DNA of 64,000 nucleotides from positions 4,156,501 through 4,220,500 of the forward strand of contig NZ_CP029427.2 in NCBI RefSeq assembly GCF_002266465.3, given 5' to 3'. Below, piece after piece: positions 20,318-29,028 of this stretch (position 1 is its first letter; each line of letters starts with the position of its first letter). The stretch is from Bradyrhizobium symbiodeficiens (lineage in GTDB: Bacteria > Pseudomonadota > Alphaproteobacteria > Rhizobiales > Xanthobacteraceae). A program made the translations under genes and the position numbers. The notes beneath the pieces are model-generated. The model worked only from the letters and a program-made list of their open reading frames with translations, searched no databases and had not been told where the DNA came from.

Positions 20318-20853
20318 TGGGTCGGCCGCTCGTATTTCGCATCGATCGTGACTTCACCGCGCAAGGCGGCCGCGCGTTTGATGACCTCCGAGACGCCTTG
20401 CAGGGCGACCATGAAGAACCCGGCCGGCAGGACGAACTTGATCGGCCACCGCATGAGGCCGCCGGCGTTGTTGGACATCTCGCCGATGACGAACGAGTTG
20501 TAGAACATCGACCATGAGAGGTAGCTGAGGAGCACGCACGCCGGGACGAGGAAAACCAATGTCCCGATCAAGTCGAGCCATAGCTGGCCGCGTTCGGACA
20601 GCATGAGGTACATGATTTCGACGCGGACATGCTCGTTGCGTTTGAAAGTATAGGACGAGCCGAACATCACGACGACAGCGAACATATACCATTGCGTCTC
20701 AAGCCAGCTGTTGGAGCTGTAGCTGAAGGCGTACCGGATCATCGCGTTTGCAGCGCTGACGAGACAGGCCGCGAGTATAAGGATGTTGCAGACGCTGCCG
20801 ACTTTTTCATTCAGCCAGTCGATAGCCGTACTCACCGCCAACAATGGGCGCAT
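20314..20853 (-). CDS. TRAP transporter small permease subunit (DctQ family)
   Basis: 179 residues with four predicted helices and the DctQ core: ILILAACLVSAANAMIRYAF, then ETQWYMFAVVVMFGSSYTFKRNEHVRVEI. The stop overlaps the ATG of the DctM gene (ATGA), which implies translational coupling. DctQ stabilises the large subunit. The substrate would be set by the missing DctP-type binding protein, which may be encoded elsewhere. Confidence 0.94.
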   Translation of the reverse strand: MRPLLAVSTAIDWLNEKVGSVCNILILAACLVSAANAMIRYAFSYSSNSWLETQWYMFAVVVMFGSSYTFKRNEHVRVEIMYLMLSERGQLWLDLIGTLVFLVPACVLLSYLSWSMFYNSFVIGEMSNNAGGLMRWPIKFVLPAGFFMVALQGVSEVIKRAAALRGEVTIDAKYERPTQ

Positions 20854-21164
20854 CGATGCCTTTTCCCCGCTCGCTGAGTGCTGACCCCAAACGAGCAGGA
20901 CAATGGCGCTGAATCAGCGTCCGTCCACTTCCGCGCGGGAGCTAGTCCACCCTCCTGATGCTTCCGCCCGTTCTTGTTGTCGGTTTTTGGCAAGACCTGC
21001 TCAGGTCTCACCCGCCGCGTGAAGCAAGATACATTTACCGTCGGCCAATTTCGGGTCAACCAGAAAATTGACAGTTTGCCGCAGCTGCGCCGAAAATATG
21101 GGCGCAATGATGAATCCGGCTGGCGTGCAGCGGCTTCCGGCAATGCGATCCTCGAACGGACTGC
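20854..21164. other. Intergenic region upstream of the TRAP genes
   Basis: 311 bases. A 64-codon plus-strand frame (20974-21168) has no recognisable domain and is probably chance. The TRAP promoter on the minus strand should be here. No DctP gene or remnant was seen. Confidence 0.5.
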
Positions 21165-21401
21165 CTAGCCCTCGACGTCGTACTGCTTGCAGAGGTGGTC
21201 GCCGATCTGGACGAGCATCGCCACGCATTCGGGGTAGCCGGGCCGATCCGAGTTGGCCCGGTCTGCACTGGCTCGAAACTCCCAGGAACGACCATCGCGG
21301 AGGATCGAGATTGTCATTCCATCGGGACAGTCGGCGTGAACCTTCAACTCGGCCTTTGCCATGGCGATGAGTTCGCTTTCCGTCTTCGCAGGTCTAGTCA
21401 T
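21165..21401 (-). CDS. Small hypothetical protein
   Basis: 78 residues from the ATG at 21399-21401 (MTRPAKTESELIAMAKAEL). Alpha-helical at the start, then an immunoglobulin-like strand pattern with DCPDGMTISILRDGRSWEF, and a C-terminal helix with MLVQIGDHLCKQYDVEG. It resembles the small uncharacterised proteins common in Bradyrhizobium, but I assign no function. It is on the same strand as the TRAP genes, 311 bases away. Confidence 0.6.
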   Translation of the reverse strand: MTRPAKTESELIAMAKAELKVHADCPDGMTISILRDGRSWEFRASADRANSDRPGYPECVAMLVQIGDHLCKQYDVEG

Positions 21402-22405
21402 GAAGGCAATCCTCCGTCTTGGGACAGAGCCTAAGCTGCATCTACCAGCCCCGCCAAGCAAGTCTTGCCGATCAAGCGCCTCCCGGCATTGGGATAGCGC
21501 AATGCGTCCCGACCCGCTCCGGGTCAGTCTCGAGAGGCGTCGGGCAAAACACCCGGTCAAGCCCTTGCGTCAAAAATATTCCACTTTCCCGAATTTCGGA
21601 TTTGTGGCACAGAGGCGCCATCCCGGCCCTACCAAAGGGGCGCTTCGCGATCGTCACGAGATGCGGGCCGGGGTGCGGTGGACGCGGCAGCGCCGGCGCG
21701 GATGCGTGATGACAGGGCGGGCAACTGTGAGTCCTCAGGCGACGCGATACGACACGGCGCAGTCATAGCGGTCTTGTCGAGACCTGAGGGCGAGCACACG
21801 CAAGCCTTCGGGGATTTCGGCGGGACCGTCCGCGGACGGAGAAGTCGTGTGGTCCTGACGCCCGGGGTTCTGGCGTCAAGGCTTGCGGTGATGCGGCGGC
21901 CCGACCGGGCACGTGCATCAGCCATCCGCAGGGCGACGGGGGCAATAGTGCAACGCTCCCCGAGGAGAGCACGAAGGACACCGTTAAAACCATCCGCGCA
22001 GGGAAGGCCGGGCGACCGGCAACACCTGTGGTCCACCCCGTGTGCATCTCTGTTGCGCACGGACTTGCGGGTGCCGCCGGCGCCCGGCCTTCCCTGCGCC
22101 CTTTGGTCTTTCGAAGAGCGCGAAACGACAGCAAGCCTCGGGCGAAACGCGCCGCGAGATCGCGAAGGTATGTCTGCATGTAGCGGAGCCCGTCGCATGC
22201 GTTGAATGTTGCGAAACCCATCATGGAGCGGCGAAGAACCAGATCGTGATCGCTTTCGCGCAACCATCCCACGAGGCTGGTTCCCGACAGGCACATTCAG
22301 GACACATCGAGCGGGGTTTCCTACCTACCATATTGACGTGCCTCAAGCCGATCCTGGTCCGCGTCGGCATCATCGTCATTTCAGATCAACATCGGAGGAA
22401 CAGCC
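21402..22405. other. Long non-coding region containing a dispersed structured repeat
   Basis: About 1 kb with no gene I can support. Open frames of 135-221 codons exist on both strands, but they have low-complexity Arg/Ala/Ser/Pro composition and no starts with ribosome sites. Part of it (about 21660-22200) matches a repeat type I recognise from Bradyrhizobium intergenic regions and holds a 19-base perfect inverted repeat, described separately. Confidence 0.6.
21660..22200. repeat. Dispersed Bradyrhizobium-type intergenic repeat with a 19-base inverted repeat
   Basis: The arms 21996-22014 and 22081-22099 are perfect 19-base inverted copies separated by 66 bases. Inside the loop, CCGGCAACACC and GGTGCCGCCGG pair further, so one long hairpin of about 104 bases can form. 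The minus-strand shadow frame contains GFNGVLRALLGERC and RTTRLLRP, peptides that recur as spurious proteins in Bradyrhizobium annotations. That marks this as a multi-copy element; outer borders are approximate. The copy-number statement is from memory, not a search. Confidence 0.6.
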
Positions 22406-22834
22406 ATGCGACGTCCAACTCTTGCTGCAGCGCTGTTGCTCGCAGCGCTGACCTATCCCGCGTTGGCTCAGACGGCATCTGATCACGAGGGCGGCCATCA
22501 CCCGGGATCGGATCAGGCACCGGCGCCCGCGCAAACGACGCCGCCCGCAAGCCCGTCCGGCGAGCGACAAGGCATGATGGGTGGTGGAGGCATGATGAGT
22601 GGAGGCATGATGGGTCCCGCCATGAAGGGGCGCGGCACGATGGGTGCGGACGCGATGGGGCCTCCGATCATGTTCCGCATGGTGTTTGCGCTGATGGACG
22701 CCGACGGCGACGGAGCCCTCTCGTCGGCGGAGTTTCAGGCAGCCCACGAGCGAATTTTCAAGGCCATGGACAGCAATAAGGATGGCAAGCTCACGCCGGA
22801 AGAAATGCAGGCGTTCATGCGAGCCGGAAAATAG
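22406..22834 (+). CDS. Exported EF-hand protein with Met/Gly-rich segment
   Basis: 142 residues. A signal peptide (LAAALLLAALTYPALAQT) is followed by a His/Pro-rich linker, then a Met/Gly-rich stretch (about residues 55-85; MMGGGGMMSGGMMG). Two EF-hand loops follow: DADGDGALSSAE near residue 97 and DSNKDGKLTPEE near residue 122, both with all acidic positions needed for Ca2+. It should be periplasmic. Met-rich runs are also used to bind Cu(I), so a metal-handling role is possible but unproven. Stand-alone gene after the repeat region. Confidence 0.82.
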   Translation: MRRPTLAAALLLAALTYPALAQTASDHEGGHHPGSDQAPAPAQTTPPASPSGERQGMMGGGGMMSGGMMGPAMKGRGTMGADAMGPPIMFRMVFALMDADGDGALSSAEFQAAHERIFKAMDSNKDGKLTPEEMQAFMRAGK

Positions 22835-22929
22835 GTCCTGCAGTTCGCCGAGCGAGCTATCCCACAGGAGACCTCCGAGCGGCGTAGGACCCGAATCTGC
22901 GCTTCGCTTGTCCCGGACCCGACCGTGAT

Positions 22930-23703
22930 CTACGCCGCCGCGCGCTGCCTTGCGACCAGCGCTTCGCCAAAGGCCTCGAACAGCTTGCGATTGATGGGAT
23001 TGTGCTGGGGATCGTATTCGGCGTGCCATTGCACACCGAGCGCGAAGGTCGGGGCTTCCGCGATCCGGATCGCCTCGATGGTGCCGTCCTCGGCGACGCC
23101 CTCGACCAGCACGCGCCTGCCGGGCTCGAGAATGCCCTGGCCGTGCAGCGAATTGACCCTGATCTTCTCGCAGCCGAGCAGCTTTGCGAACGCGCCGCCC
23201 GGCGTCAGCTCGACGTCGTGACGGTCGGCGAACACCACGGTCGGATCGGGGTGGATCTCGCCGTTCTCGAGCCGGGGCATGCGATGGTTCATGCGGCCGG
23301 GAATTTCGCGGATCTCCGGATGCAGCGAGCCGCCGAAGGCGACGTTCATCTCCTGGAGGCCGCGGCAGATCCCGAACAGCGGCACGCCGCGAGCGACGCA
23401 GGCGACCGAAAGCGCCAGCGCCACCTCGTCGCGGTGGATGTCGTAGGGCTCGTGCGCCTCACACGGATCGACGTTGAAACGGGTCGGGTGCACGTTGGCG
23501 CGGGCGCCGGTCAGCACGATGCCGTCGACCGTGTCGAGCAGCGCACCGATGTCGGTAATATCAGGCGCTCCCGCGAACATCATCGGCAGGCCGCCGGAAA
23601 CCTCGGCCACGGCGCGCAAATTGCGCTCGCCGACCATCTGGACCTGAAATCGATTTTCGACGCGATGGGCATTCCCGATCACGCCGACGACCGGCTTTCT
23701 CAT
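22930..23703 (-). CDS. Gamma-glutamyl-gamma-aminobutyrate hydrolase family protein (class I glutamine amidotransferase-like)
   Basis: 257 residues from the ATG at 23701-23703 (MRKPVVGVIGNAHRVE). It has the Peptidase_C26 pattern: nucleophile elbow LFGICRGLQEMNVAFGG with catalytic Cys, and the His-Glu pair in ALGVQWHAEYDP. PuuD-like enzymes release GABA from gamma-Glu-GABA in putrescine breakdown. This one has no puu genes beside it, so the substrate is inferred only at family level. Confidence 0.9.
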   Translation of the reverse strand: MRKPVVGVIGNAHRVENRFQVQMVGERNLRAVAEVSGGLPMMFAGAPDITDIGALLDTVDGIVLTGARANVHPTRFNVDPCEAHEPYDIHRDEVALALSVACVARGVPLFGICRGLQEMNVAFGGSLHPEIREIPGRMNHRMPRLENGEIHPDPTVVFADRHDVELTPGGAFAKLLGCEKIRVNSLHGQGILEPGRRVLVEGVAEDGTIEAIRIAEAPTFALGVQWHAEYDPQHNPINRKLFEAFGEALVARQRAAA

Positions 23704-23794
23704 CTGTCGTTCCGTGCCTCTCCGTGAAGAAGATTCTCCGAACATGCCCCTCCGATGGCACAAATTCAACAGAAGGGATCGCGGGACGGCAATG

Positions 23795-24505
23795 CTATTT
23801 TCGCGCAAATGCCTCCCGGGGCTCGCCGCCAGCGGGCAGGCCTGCGGCCTTCAGTGCGGTCGCCGCCGGATCGCCCGGCGCGGCCAGCCAGGGCAGTTTC
23901 GCGTCGATTCCGCGTGTCACCGGCTCCCCGAGCGCCCCACCGAAATCGATCGGCCAGAACCCGTTGGGCACGACCTCGACCGTAAGGCCTCGGATCGCAT
24001 AGCCCTCGCCCAGAACCGCCTCCGCGTGGTCGCCGGCGACAAGGCGCGCCGTCCCGGGATCCCTGGGGTCTCCGAAGTTCACGAGGACCGGCACGAGGTC
24101 TCCCTCCAACGGGACCACGCCGGTCTGCCGCTGGATATCGTTGAACGAGACGCGACTGCCTCGCGCGGCGCCGTAGGCACGCAGCGCGATATAGTTGATG
24201 TCGTCGAAGTCCAGCTTGGCGCCCTGCCGGTGCGCCAGCAAGGCCACCAGATTCCTGCCTTTGGCGCTGTCCTGGCCAAGGTCGACGAACACCGCCTCCC
24301 CGCGTGTCGTGGTGCGGCCGCCGCGGTTATAGTTGCGGTCGGGCACGACGGCCAGAATGCCGGACCCGGTCTTGATCCCGTCGGGCGTCGTCACCTCGAC
24401 CGTCAGGCGAAATTTGTGGCCGGGCCGGTTGATCCGGATCTGGTCGCCGATCACGAGCACGGCCAGAAGCCCGAGCAGACCGGCCCATTTGCTGATGAAG
24501 CTCAA
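23795..24505 (-). CDS. Hypothetical membrane-anchored protein
   Basis: 236 residues. One N-terminal membrane segment (WAGLLGLLAVLVIGDQI) is followed by a soluble domain rich in beta strands (FRLTVEVTTPDGIKTGSG, TTTRGEAVFVDLG). It looks like a periplasmic domain anchored in the inner membrane. I recognise no family. It is divergent from the AI-2E family permease gene, with about 135 bases between starts. Confidence 0.68.
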   Translation of the reverse strand: MSFISKWAGLLGLLAVLVIGDQIRINRPGHKFRLTVEVTTPDGIKTGSGILAVVPDRNYNRGGRTTTRGEAVFVDLGQDSAKGRNLVALLAHRQGAKLDFDDINYIALRAYGAARGSRVSFNDIQRQTGVVPLEGDLVPVLVNFGDPRDPGTARLVAGDHAEAVLGEGYAIRGLTVEVVPNGFWPIDFGGALGEPVTRGIDAKLPWLAAPGDPAATALKAAGLPAGGEPREAFARK

Positions 24506-24639
24506 ACCGCCCCCATTGTTCTTTCCTCATCGCTCTGCACCGTCGGCACGCCGGCGTCAAACCGGCGCGTCGACGCGGCCTTGCTCCGAAGCGCGTTTGT
24601 CGAGAGAGTACGGCGCGAATTGCGCTGAGAGGACCCGAC

Positions 24640-25776
24640 GTGACCATGTCCAAAGATGAACGCTCCCGGACCCGCGGCGACCTCGCCTGGGCGATCTCGG
24701 TCGGGGGCATCGGCGTCGTGCTGTTCACCGCGCTGCTCGCCTTCACCTGGTATTTCGCCGCCACCGTGTTGCTGATCTTCACCGGCACGCTGCTCGGTCT
24801 CGGCCTCAACGCACTGACCGGCGCACTTGGCCGCAGGGTGCCCCTGCCGCATCCGGTACGGCTCGCGATCGTCTGCACCGCGCTCGCCCTGATGCTCGTC
24901 GGCATCGCCTATCTCGGCGGCGCCACCATCGCCGAACAGGCTTCGCTGCTGAGCAAGACCATCAAGTCGCAGATCGGAAACGTGAAGTCCTTTCTGGACA
25001 GCCACGGCATCGACACCAGCTTCTTCGATTTCGGCAACGGCGTGACCGACTCCTCGGCGAATATTCCGTCGGAGGCGGCGCCCGCAGCGGCGGCGCCCTC
25101 CCGCGGTTCCTTGCCCAGTGCGGGCGCGCTGGCCTCCAGCGGCGGCGCGATCGTGAGCCAGACCTTCAAGCTGCTGCTCGGCACCATCCACGGCGTGGGC
25201 AACATCTTCATCGTGCTGTTCCTCGGCCTTGCCTTCGCCGCCCAGCCCAGCGTCTATCACGACGGCCTGCTGTATCTGGCGCCGGCGAGGCACCGCACCC
25301 GCGTCGCCCTGATCATCGATCGCATCAGCGAAACCCTGGAGCGCTGGCTGATCGCACAGATCATCGTCATGCTCGCGGTCGGCGTGGTGACCTGGATCGG
25401 GCTTGCCGTCATCGGCATCCCCGGCTCGTTCATCCTGGGAATTCAGGCCGGCCTGCTCGCCTTCATCCCGACCCTCGGAGCCATCATCGCGGGCGTCGTC
25501 GTGGTGCTGGCGAGCCTCGCCTCGGGCTGGATCCCGGCGCTATCGGCCTTTCTGCTCTTCATGGGCGTGCACGCCATGGAGAGCTACGTGCTGACGCCGA
25601 TCCTGCAGCGGCAGGCGCTGGACATCCCGCCGGCCACGCTGTTCGCGTTCCAGATCGTGCTCGGCGTCGTGTTCGGCATCTGGGGCCTGGCGCTGGCGCT
25701 GCCGCTGGTTGCCATCGGCAAGGTCATGATCGACCATTTCAAGACCTATGAGGCGCCATTGGCGGAGGCGACCTGA
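24640..25776 (+). CDS. AI-2E family transporter (PerM/YdiK-like permease)
   Basis: 378 residues from a GTG at 24640 with AGAGGA six bases upstream; an ATG two codons later is the alternative. About eight membrane helices are in the family arrangement. An amphipathic/periplasmic segment of low complexity (about residues 140-170, Ala/Ser/Pro-rich) is followed by the conserved RTRVALIIDRISETLERWLIAQ and PGSFILGIQAGLLAFIPTLGAIIAG. Members export small molecules or act as Na+/H+ antiporters; the AI-2 label is historical and should not be read as the substrate. Confidence 0.9.
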   Translation: MTMSKDERSRTRGDLAWAISVGGIGVVLFTALLAFTWYFAATVLLIFTGTLLGLGLNALTGALGRRVPLPHPVRLAIVCTALALMLVGIAYLGGATIAEQASLLSKTIKSQIGNVKSFLDSHGIDTSFFDFGNGVTDSSANIPSEAAPAAAAPSRGSLPSAGALASSGGAIVSQTFKLLLGTIHGVGNIFIVLFLGLAFAAQPSVYHDGLLYLAPARHRTRVALIIDRISETLERWLIAQIIVMLAVGVVTWIGLAVIGIPGSFILGIQAGLLAFIPTLGAIIAGVVVVLASLASGWIPALSAFLLFMGVHAMESYVLTPILQRQALDIPPATLFAFQIVLGVVFGIWGLALALPLVAIGKVMIDHFKTYEAPLAEAT

Positions 25777-25782
25777 GCCAGC

Positions 25783-26079
25783 TCAGGTCGTCAGCACGGT
25801 CTCGGTGTGCTCGACCTCCGGGGGCGAGGCGAAATACTGGCCGACGAGGCCGCGCCATTCGGCAAAATTCTCCGAGCCGCGGAAATCGACGGTGTGGTTC
25901 TCCAGCGTCGCCCACTTCACCATCAGCCGGTAGCGCTGCGGCTTCTCGATGGATTTGTGCAGTTCGAAGCCGTGAAAGCCCTTGGAGCGGCCGAAAGCGG
26001 CCTTGGCCTTGGCGACAGCGGCCTCGAAGTCCTTCTCGCTGCCCGGCTTGACGTCGATTTGCGCGATCTCGGTGATCAT
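25783..26079 (-). CDS. Antibiotic biosynthesis monooxygenase (ABM) domain protein
   Basis: 98 residues, a single ferredoxin-like ABM domain: MITEIAQIDVKPGSEKDFEAAV, then GFHGFELHKSIEKPQRYRLMVKWATLENH. Such dimers act as cofactor-free quinol monooxygenases or heme-binding proteins; no heme-ligand pattern is clear. Convergent with the AI-2E family gene (6-base gap). Confidence 0.85.
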   Translation of the reverse strand: MITEIAQIDVKPGSEKDFEAAVAKAKAAFGRSKGFHGFELHKSIEKPQRYRLMVKWATLENHTVDFRGSENFAEWRGLVGQYFASPPEVEHTETVLTT

Positions 26080-26138
26080 CGGTTTCCACCCCTTTTTGTT
26101 CGATGGGCGTGTCTAGCGCAGCGGGCGAAAAAGAAAAA

Positions 26139-26155
26139 GGCGCCAAACCGGCGCC
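26139..26155 (-). terminator. Rho-independent terminator of the 26182-26421 gene
   Basis: GGCGCC-N5-GGCGCC followed on the minus strand by TTTTTCTTTTT (26128-26138). It lies 27 bases after that gene's stop. Confidence 0.88.
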
Positions 26156-26181
26156 CTGCTCGGCCCGGAAATGCGGACCTC

Positions 26182-26421
26182 TCAGACCAGCAGCAGAACG
26201 GTGCCCGCCACGATCAGGGCACAACCGACGAACAATGCGAGCGGCCAGTAGCTGCGGCGGCCTTGCGTGTAACGCCCCTGCGCACGGCGCTCGGTGATCA
26301 GCGCGCTCTCGTACTCGTCCGCGGTCGAGAACAGGCAGGCGAACCCGCAGCGTGCCGAGGCCGCAGCGGCTTCGAGCGACATCAAGGCAGCTTGCGGGTT
26401 CTGTCGACGGATCGATTCCAT
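26182..26421 (-). CDS. Small single-pass membrane protein
   Basis: 79 residues. The N-terminal helical part (ALMSLEAAAASARCGFACLF with two Cys) is followed by a linker with Arg/Gln/Tyr and one C-terminal membrane helix (YWPLALFVGCALIVAGTVLLLV). No family is recognised. A clean terminator follows, which supports a real gene. Confidence 0.65.
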   Translation of the reverse strand: MESIRRQNPQAALMSLEAAAASARCGFACLFSTADEYESALITERRAQGRYTQGRRSYWPLALFVGCALIVAGTVLLLV

Positions 26422-26481
26422 GACCGCAATGGTAGGGATCGAATGGTAAACAGGGAATTACCGCGGCTGCTGCCCTGCGTC

Positions 26482-27696
26482 TCAGGCGGTGGCCGGCCGC
26501 GGCGTACTGATCCGCGCGGCGCTCTGGCGGCGCCAGTTCTCCAGCGACAGCGGCAGCTCCTCCGCCGCCTCGACGCGGTTGCGGCCGCCGCGCTTGGCCT
26601 GATAGAGCGCGGTGTCGGCGGATGCCAGCAGCACTTCGAGCTCGGTGCCGGCAGGACCGCCGGCGACGCCGATGCTGACGGTGGTGTCGACCGGGCCTTC
26701 GTCGACCACGACGCCGGAGGTCTCGAACGCCTCGCGTACGCGCTCGGCGACCAGCACGCCCTCCTCCAGCGAACACGGCAGCAGTGCCGCGAATTCCTCG
26801 CCGCCGATCCGCCCCGACATGTCGGTGATGCGCAGATTGTTGACGACGACGGTGGAGAACAGCTTCAGCATCTCATCGCCGGCGGGGTGGCCGAAGCGGT
26901 CGTTGATCGACTTGAAATGGTCGATGTCGAAGATCATCACGGTGACGGGACGTCCGGCCTTGGCCTCGCGCTCGATCACGCGGCCGCAGGCTTCCGAGAA
27001 GCCGCGGCGGTTGAGCATGCCGGTCAGGGGATCGGTCGACGCGGCGGTGCGGTGCGCGGTCACCGTGCGCTCGGACACCAGCATGAAGATCACGAACACG
27101 GTACCGACGGCGTAGAGGATGAGTTCGACCGCGAACACCTTGACCCAGATGCTCTGGGAGAAGCCGGCATCGTGCGGACGCAGGAAGCCGCCGATCAGAA
27201 CCGGCAGCATCAACACGCAGCCGTGCATCACCGGCATCACGACGGCCGGCCAGCGTCGTTGCAGGCTCTTGCGCCGTTCGGTCCAGAGCTCGCTGGCGGT
27301 CAGTGCCGCGTAGACCGAGACGATGCCGGCGCCGACGATCATCCGCACCATGGATGCCTCGGGGTCGAGCAACGCGACGGCGGCGACCCAGGCGAGCGCA
27401 CCGAGCACGAGGCCGGGCCAGTTCGGCTTGCGGCCGTGGAAGACGCGCGCCGCGTTCCACACCATGCCGCAGGCGACGAGGCCGACCGCGTTAAGCGCGA
27501 GGTAGAGATGCGGGCCCAGCCTGTCGCCGGCCGCGGTCCACAGCGCTACGGAGGCGGCACCGAGGAGATAGGCGGTGCCCCACCATTTCAGTGCAGGGCT
27601 GTTCTCCTGCCTGCCGAAGAAAACCATCATGGCGCCGAGCAATGCGGCGACCATGGTGGCGACCAAATAGAGCGTGATGCTATCGAGCGACATCAT
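26482..27696 (-). CDS. Membrane-bound diguanylate cyclase (GGDEF)
   Basis: 404 residues. Six or so helices in the first 215 residues form an uncharacterised sensor. The GGDEF domain starts at STDPLTGMLNRRGF and contains FDIDHFKSINDRFGHPAGDE and the active motif GGEEF, with RITD five residues before it, the inhibitory I-site that binds c-di-GMP. It should make c-di-GMP at the inner membrane, with product inhibition. There is no EAL domain. The nearby exopolysaccharide locus (from 34 kb) is a plausible downstream process, but no direct link is seen. Confidence 0.94.
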   Translation of the reverse strand: MMSLDSITLYLVATMVAALLGAMMVFFGRQENSPALKWWGTAYLLGAASVALWTAAGDRLGPHLYLALNAVGLVACGMVWNAARVFHGRKPNWPGLVLGALAWVAAVALLDPEASMVRMIVGAGIVSVYAALTASELWTERRKSLQRRWPAVVMPVMHGCVLMLPVLIGGFLRPHDAGFSQSIWVKVFAVELILYAVGTVFVIFMLVSERTVTAHRTAASTDPLTGMLNRRGFSEACGRVIEREAKAGRPVTVMIFDIDHFKSINDRFGHPAGDEMLKLFSTVVVNNLRITDMSGRIGGEEFAALLPCSLEEGVLVAERVREAFETSGVVVDEGPVDTTVSIGVAGGPAGTELEVLLASADTALYQAKRGGRNRVEAAEELPLSLENWRRQSAARISTPRPATA

Positions 27697-27851
27697 GTCG
27701 GCCCCCTTAAGCCATAGCAGTTACGCGATCGGTACATCCGATTTGCGCGCCCTTCCGAAGGCGACGCTAAATCTGGCGGGTTCCATTCAGGTTTTCGCGG
27801 GCGCCCAAGTTTTCTGGAAACACGCCATCAATTTGCAGACAAACGAATAAC

Positions 27852-27880
27852 AAAAAGGGCGCTGAAATCAGCGCCCTTTT
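27852..27880 (-). terminator. rpsI: Rho-independent terminator of rplM-rpsI
   Basis: GGGCGCTGA/TCAGCGCCC stem with A-tract and T-tract on both sides, 45 bases after the rpsI stop. Confidence 0.92.
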
Positions 27881-27924
27881 GCATCTCATTGAAGCCGCTT
27901 TCGCGGCGAATATGACCGAAGCGA

Positions 27925-28404
27925 TTAACGCTTCGAGAACTGGAAGGACCGGCGGGCCTTGGCCTTGCCGTACTTCTTGCGCTCGACCACGCGCGAGTCG
28001 CGGGTCAGGAAACCGCCCTTCTTGAGCACCGTGCGCAGCTCCGGCTCGAAATAGGTGAGCGCCTTTGAGATGCCGTGACGGACCGCGCCGGCCTGGCCGG
28101 ACAGGCCGCCGCCGGCAACCGTGCAGACCACGTCGTACTGGCCGGAACGGGCGGCCACCGAGAACGGCTGCTCGATCATCATGCGCAGCACGGGACGAGC
28201 GAAATAGACCTCGACCTCGCGGGAGTTGACCGTGACCTTGCCGGCGCCCGGCTTGATCCAGACGCGAGCGACCGCGTCCTTGCGCTTACCGGTGGCATAG
28301 GCGCGGTTGAACTTGTCGACCTTCTTCTCGTGCTTGGGCGCATCGGGCGCCGCCGCCGTCTTGAGCTGCGAGAGCTGGTCGAGCGACTGAATGGATTCGG
28401 CCAT
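27925..28404 (-). CDS. rpsI: 30S ribosomal protein S9
   Basis: 159 residues. The N-terminal extension of about 30 residues is typical of alphaproteobacteria. The core begins RAYATGKRKDAVARVWIKPGAGKVTVN and ends with the basic tail KARRSFQFSKR that reaches the ribosomal P-site tRNA. It is cotranscribed with rplM (1-base gap), the universal pairing. Confidence 0.99.
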   Translation of the reverse strand: MAESIQSLDQLSQLKTAAAPDAPKHEKKVDKFNRAYATGKRKDAVARVWIKPGAGKVTVNSREVEVYFARPVLRMMIEQPFSVAARSGQYDVVCTVAGGGLSGQAGAVRHGISKALTYFEPELRTVLKKGGFLTRDSRVVERKKYGKAKARRSFQFSKR

Positions 28405-28405
28405 G

Positions 28406-28870
28406 TTATGCGGCCCTCGTGTTCTTGCGGTTCAACTTGGCGATATCGATCTTCTCGGGCGTCTGAGCCTCGTGCGGATGATCGGCGCCGCCATAGACGC
28501 GGAGGTTGCCCATCTGGACGCGACCGAGCGGACCACGCGGGATCATGCGCTCGACGGCCTTCTCCAGCACGCGCTCGGGGTGCTTGCCCTCGAGGATCTG
28601 GCGCGCGGTGCGCTCCTTGATGTGGCCGACATAGCCGGTGTGCTTGTAGTAGGTCTTCTGCTCGCGCTTGCGCCCGGTGAGAACCGCATGCTGCGCGTTG
28701 ATGATGATGACGTTGTCGCCGCAATCAACGTGCGGGGTGTAGGTCGGGAGGTGCTTGCCGCGCAGGCGCATGGCAACGATGGTGGCGAGGCGGCCGACGA
28801 CCAGACCCTTGGCGTCGATCAGCACCCACTTCTTCGTCACCTCAGCCGGCTTTGCCGAAAAGGTTTTCAT
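28406..28870 (-). CDS. rplM: 50S ribosomal protein L13
   Basis: 154 residues from the ATG at 28868-28870 (MKTFSAKPAEVTKKWVLIDA). L13 signature segments GRLATIVAMRLRGKHLPTYTPH, DNVIIINAQHAVLTG and MIPRGPLGRVQMGNLRVYGG are present. First gene of the rplM-rpsI operon. An upstream in-frame ATG at 28907-28909 would add a tail absent from the family. Confidence 0.98.
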   Translation of the reverse strand: MKTFSAKPAEVTKKWVLIDAKGLVVGRLATIVAMRLRGKHLPTYTPHVDCGDNVIIINAQHAVLTGRKREQKTYYKHTGYVGHIKERTARQILEGKHPERVLEKAVERMIPRGPLGRVQMGNLRVYGGADHPHEAQTPEKIDIAKLNRKNTRAA

Positions 28871-29028
28871 GTCAGAGTTTCCGTGGACGGGGAGCATCGG
28901 CGCGAACACCGCACCGGACTGGGCGGTTTTCTAAAGAAGGGACGCGCAACGGTCAATGCCCAACGACGTGAATTAGCGTCGCAATATCAATAGCTTGAAA
29001 ATATGGTGCTATATTACCTGCGAAAAGC

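Noticed and set aside
21629..22296. Open frames of 177-221 codons in the repeat region
   Set aside because: Low complexity, no ribosome site, and on both strands. They resemble known false proteins from this repeat type.
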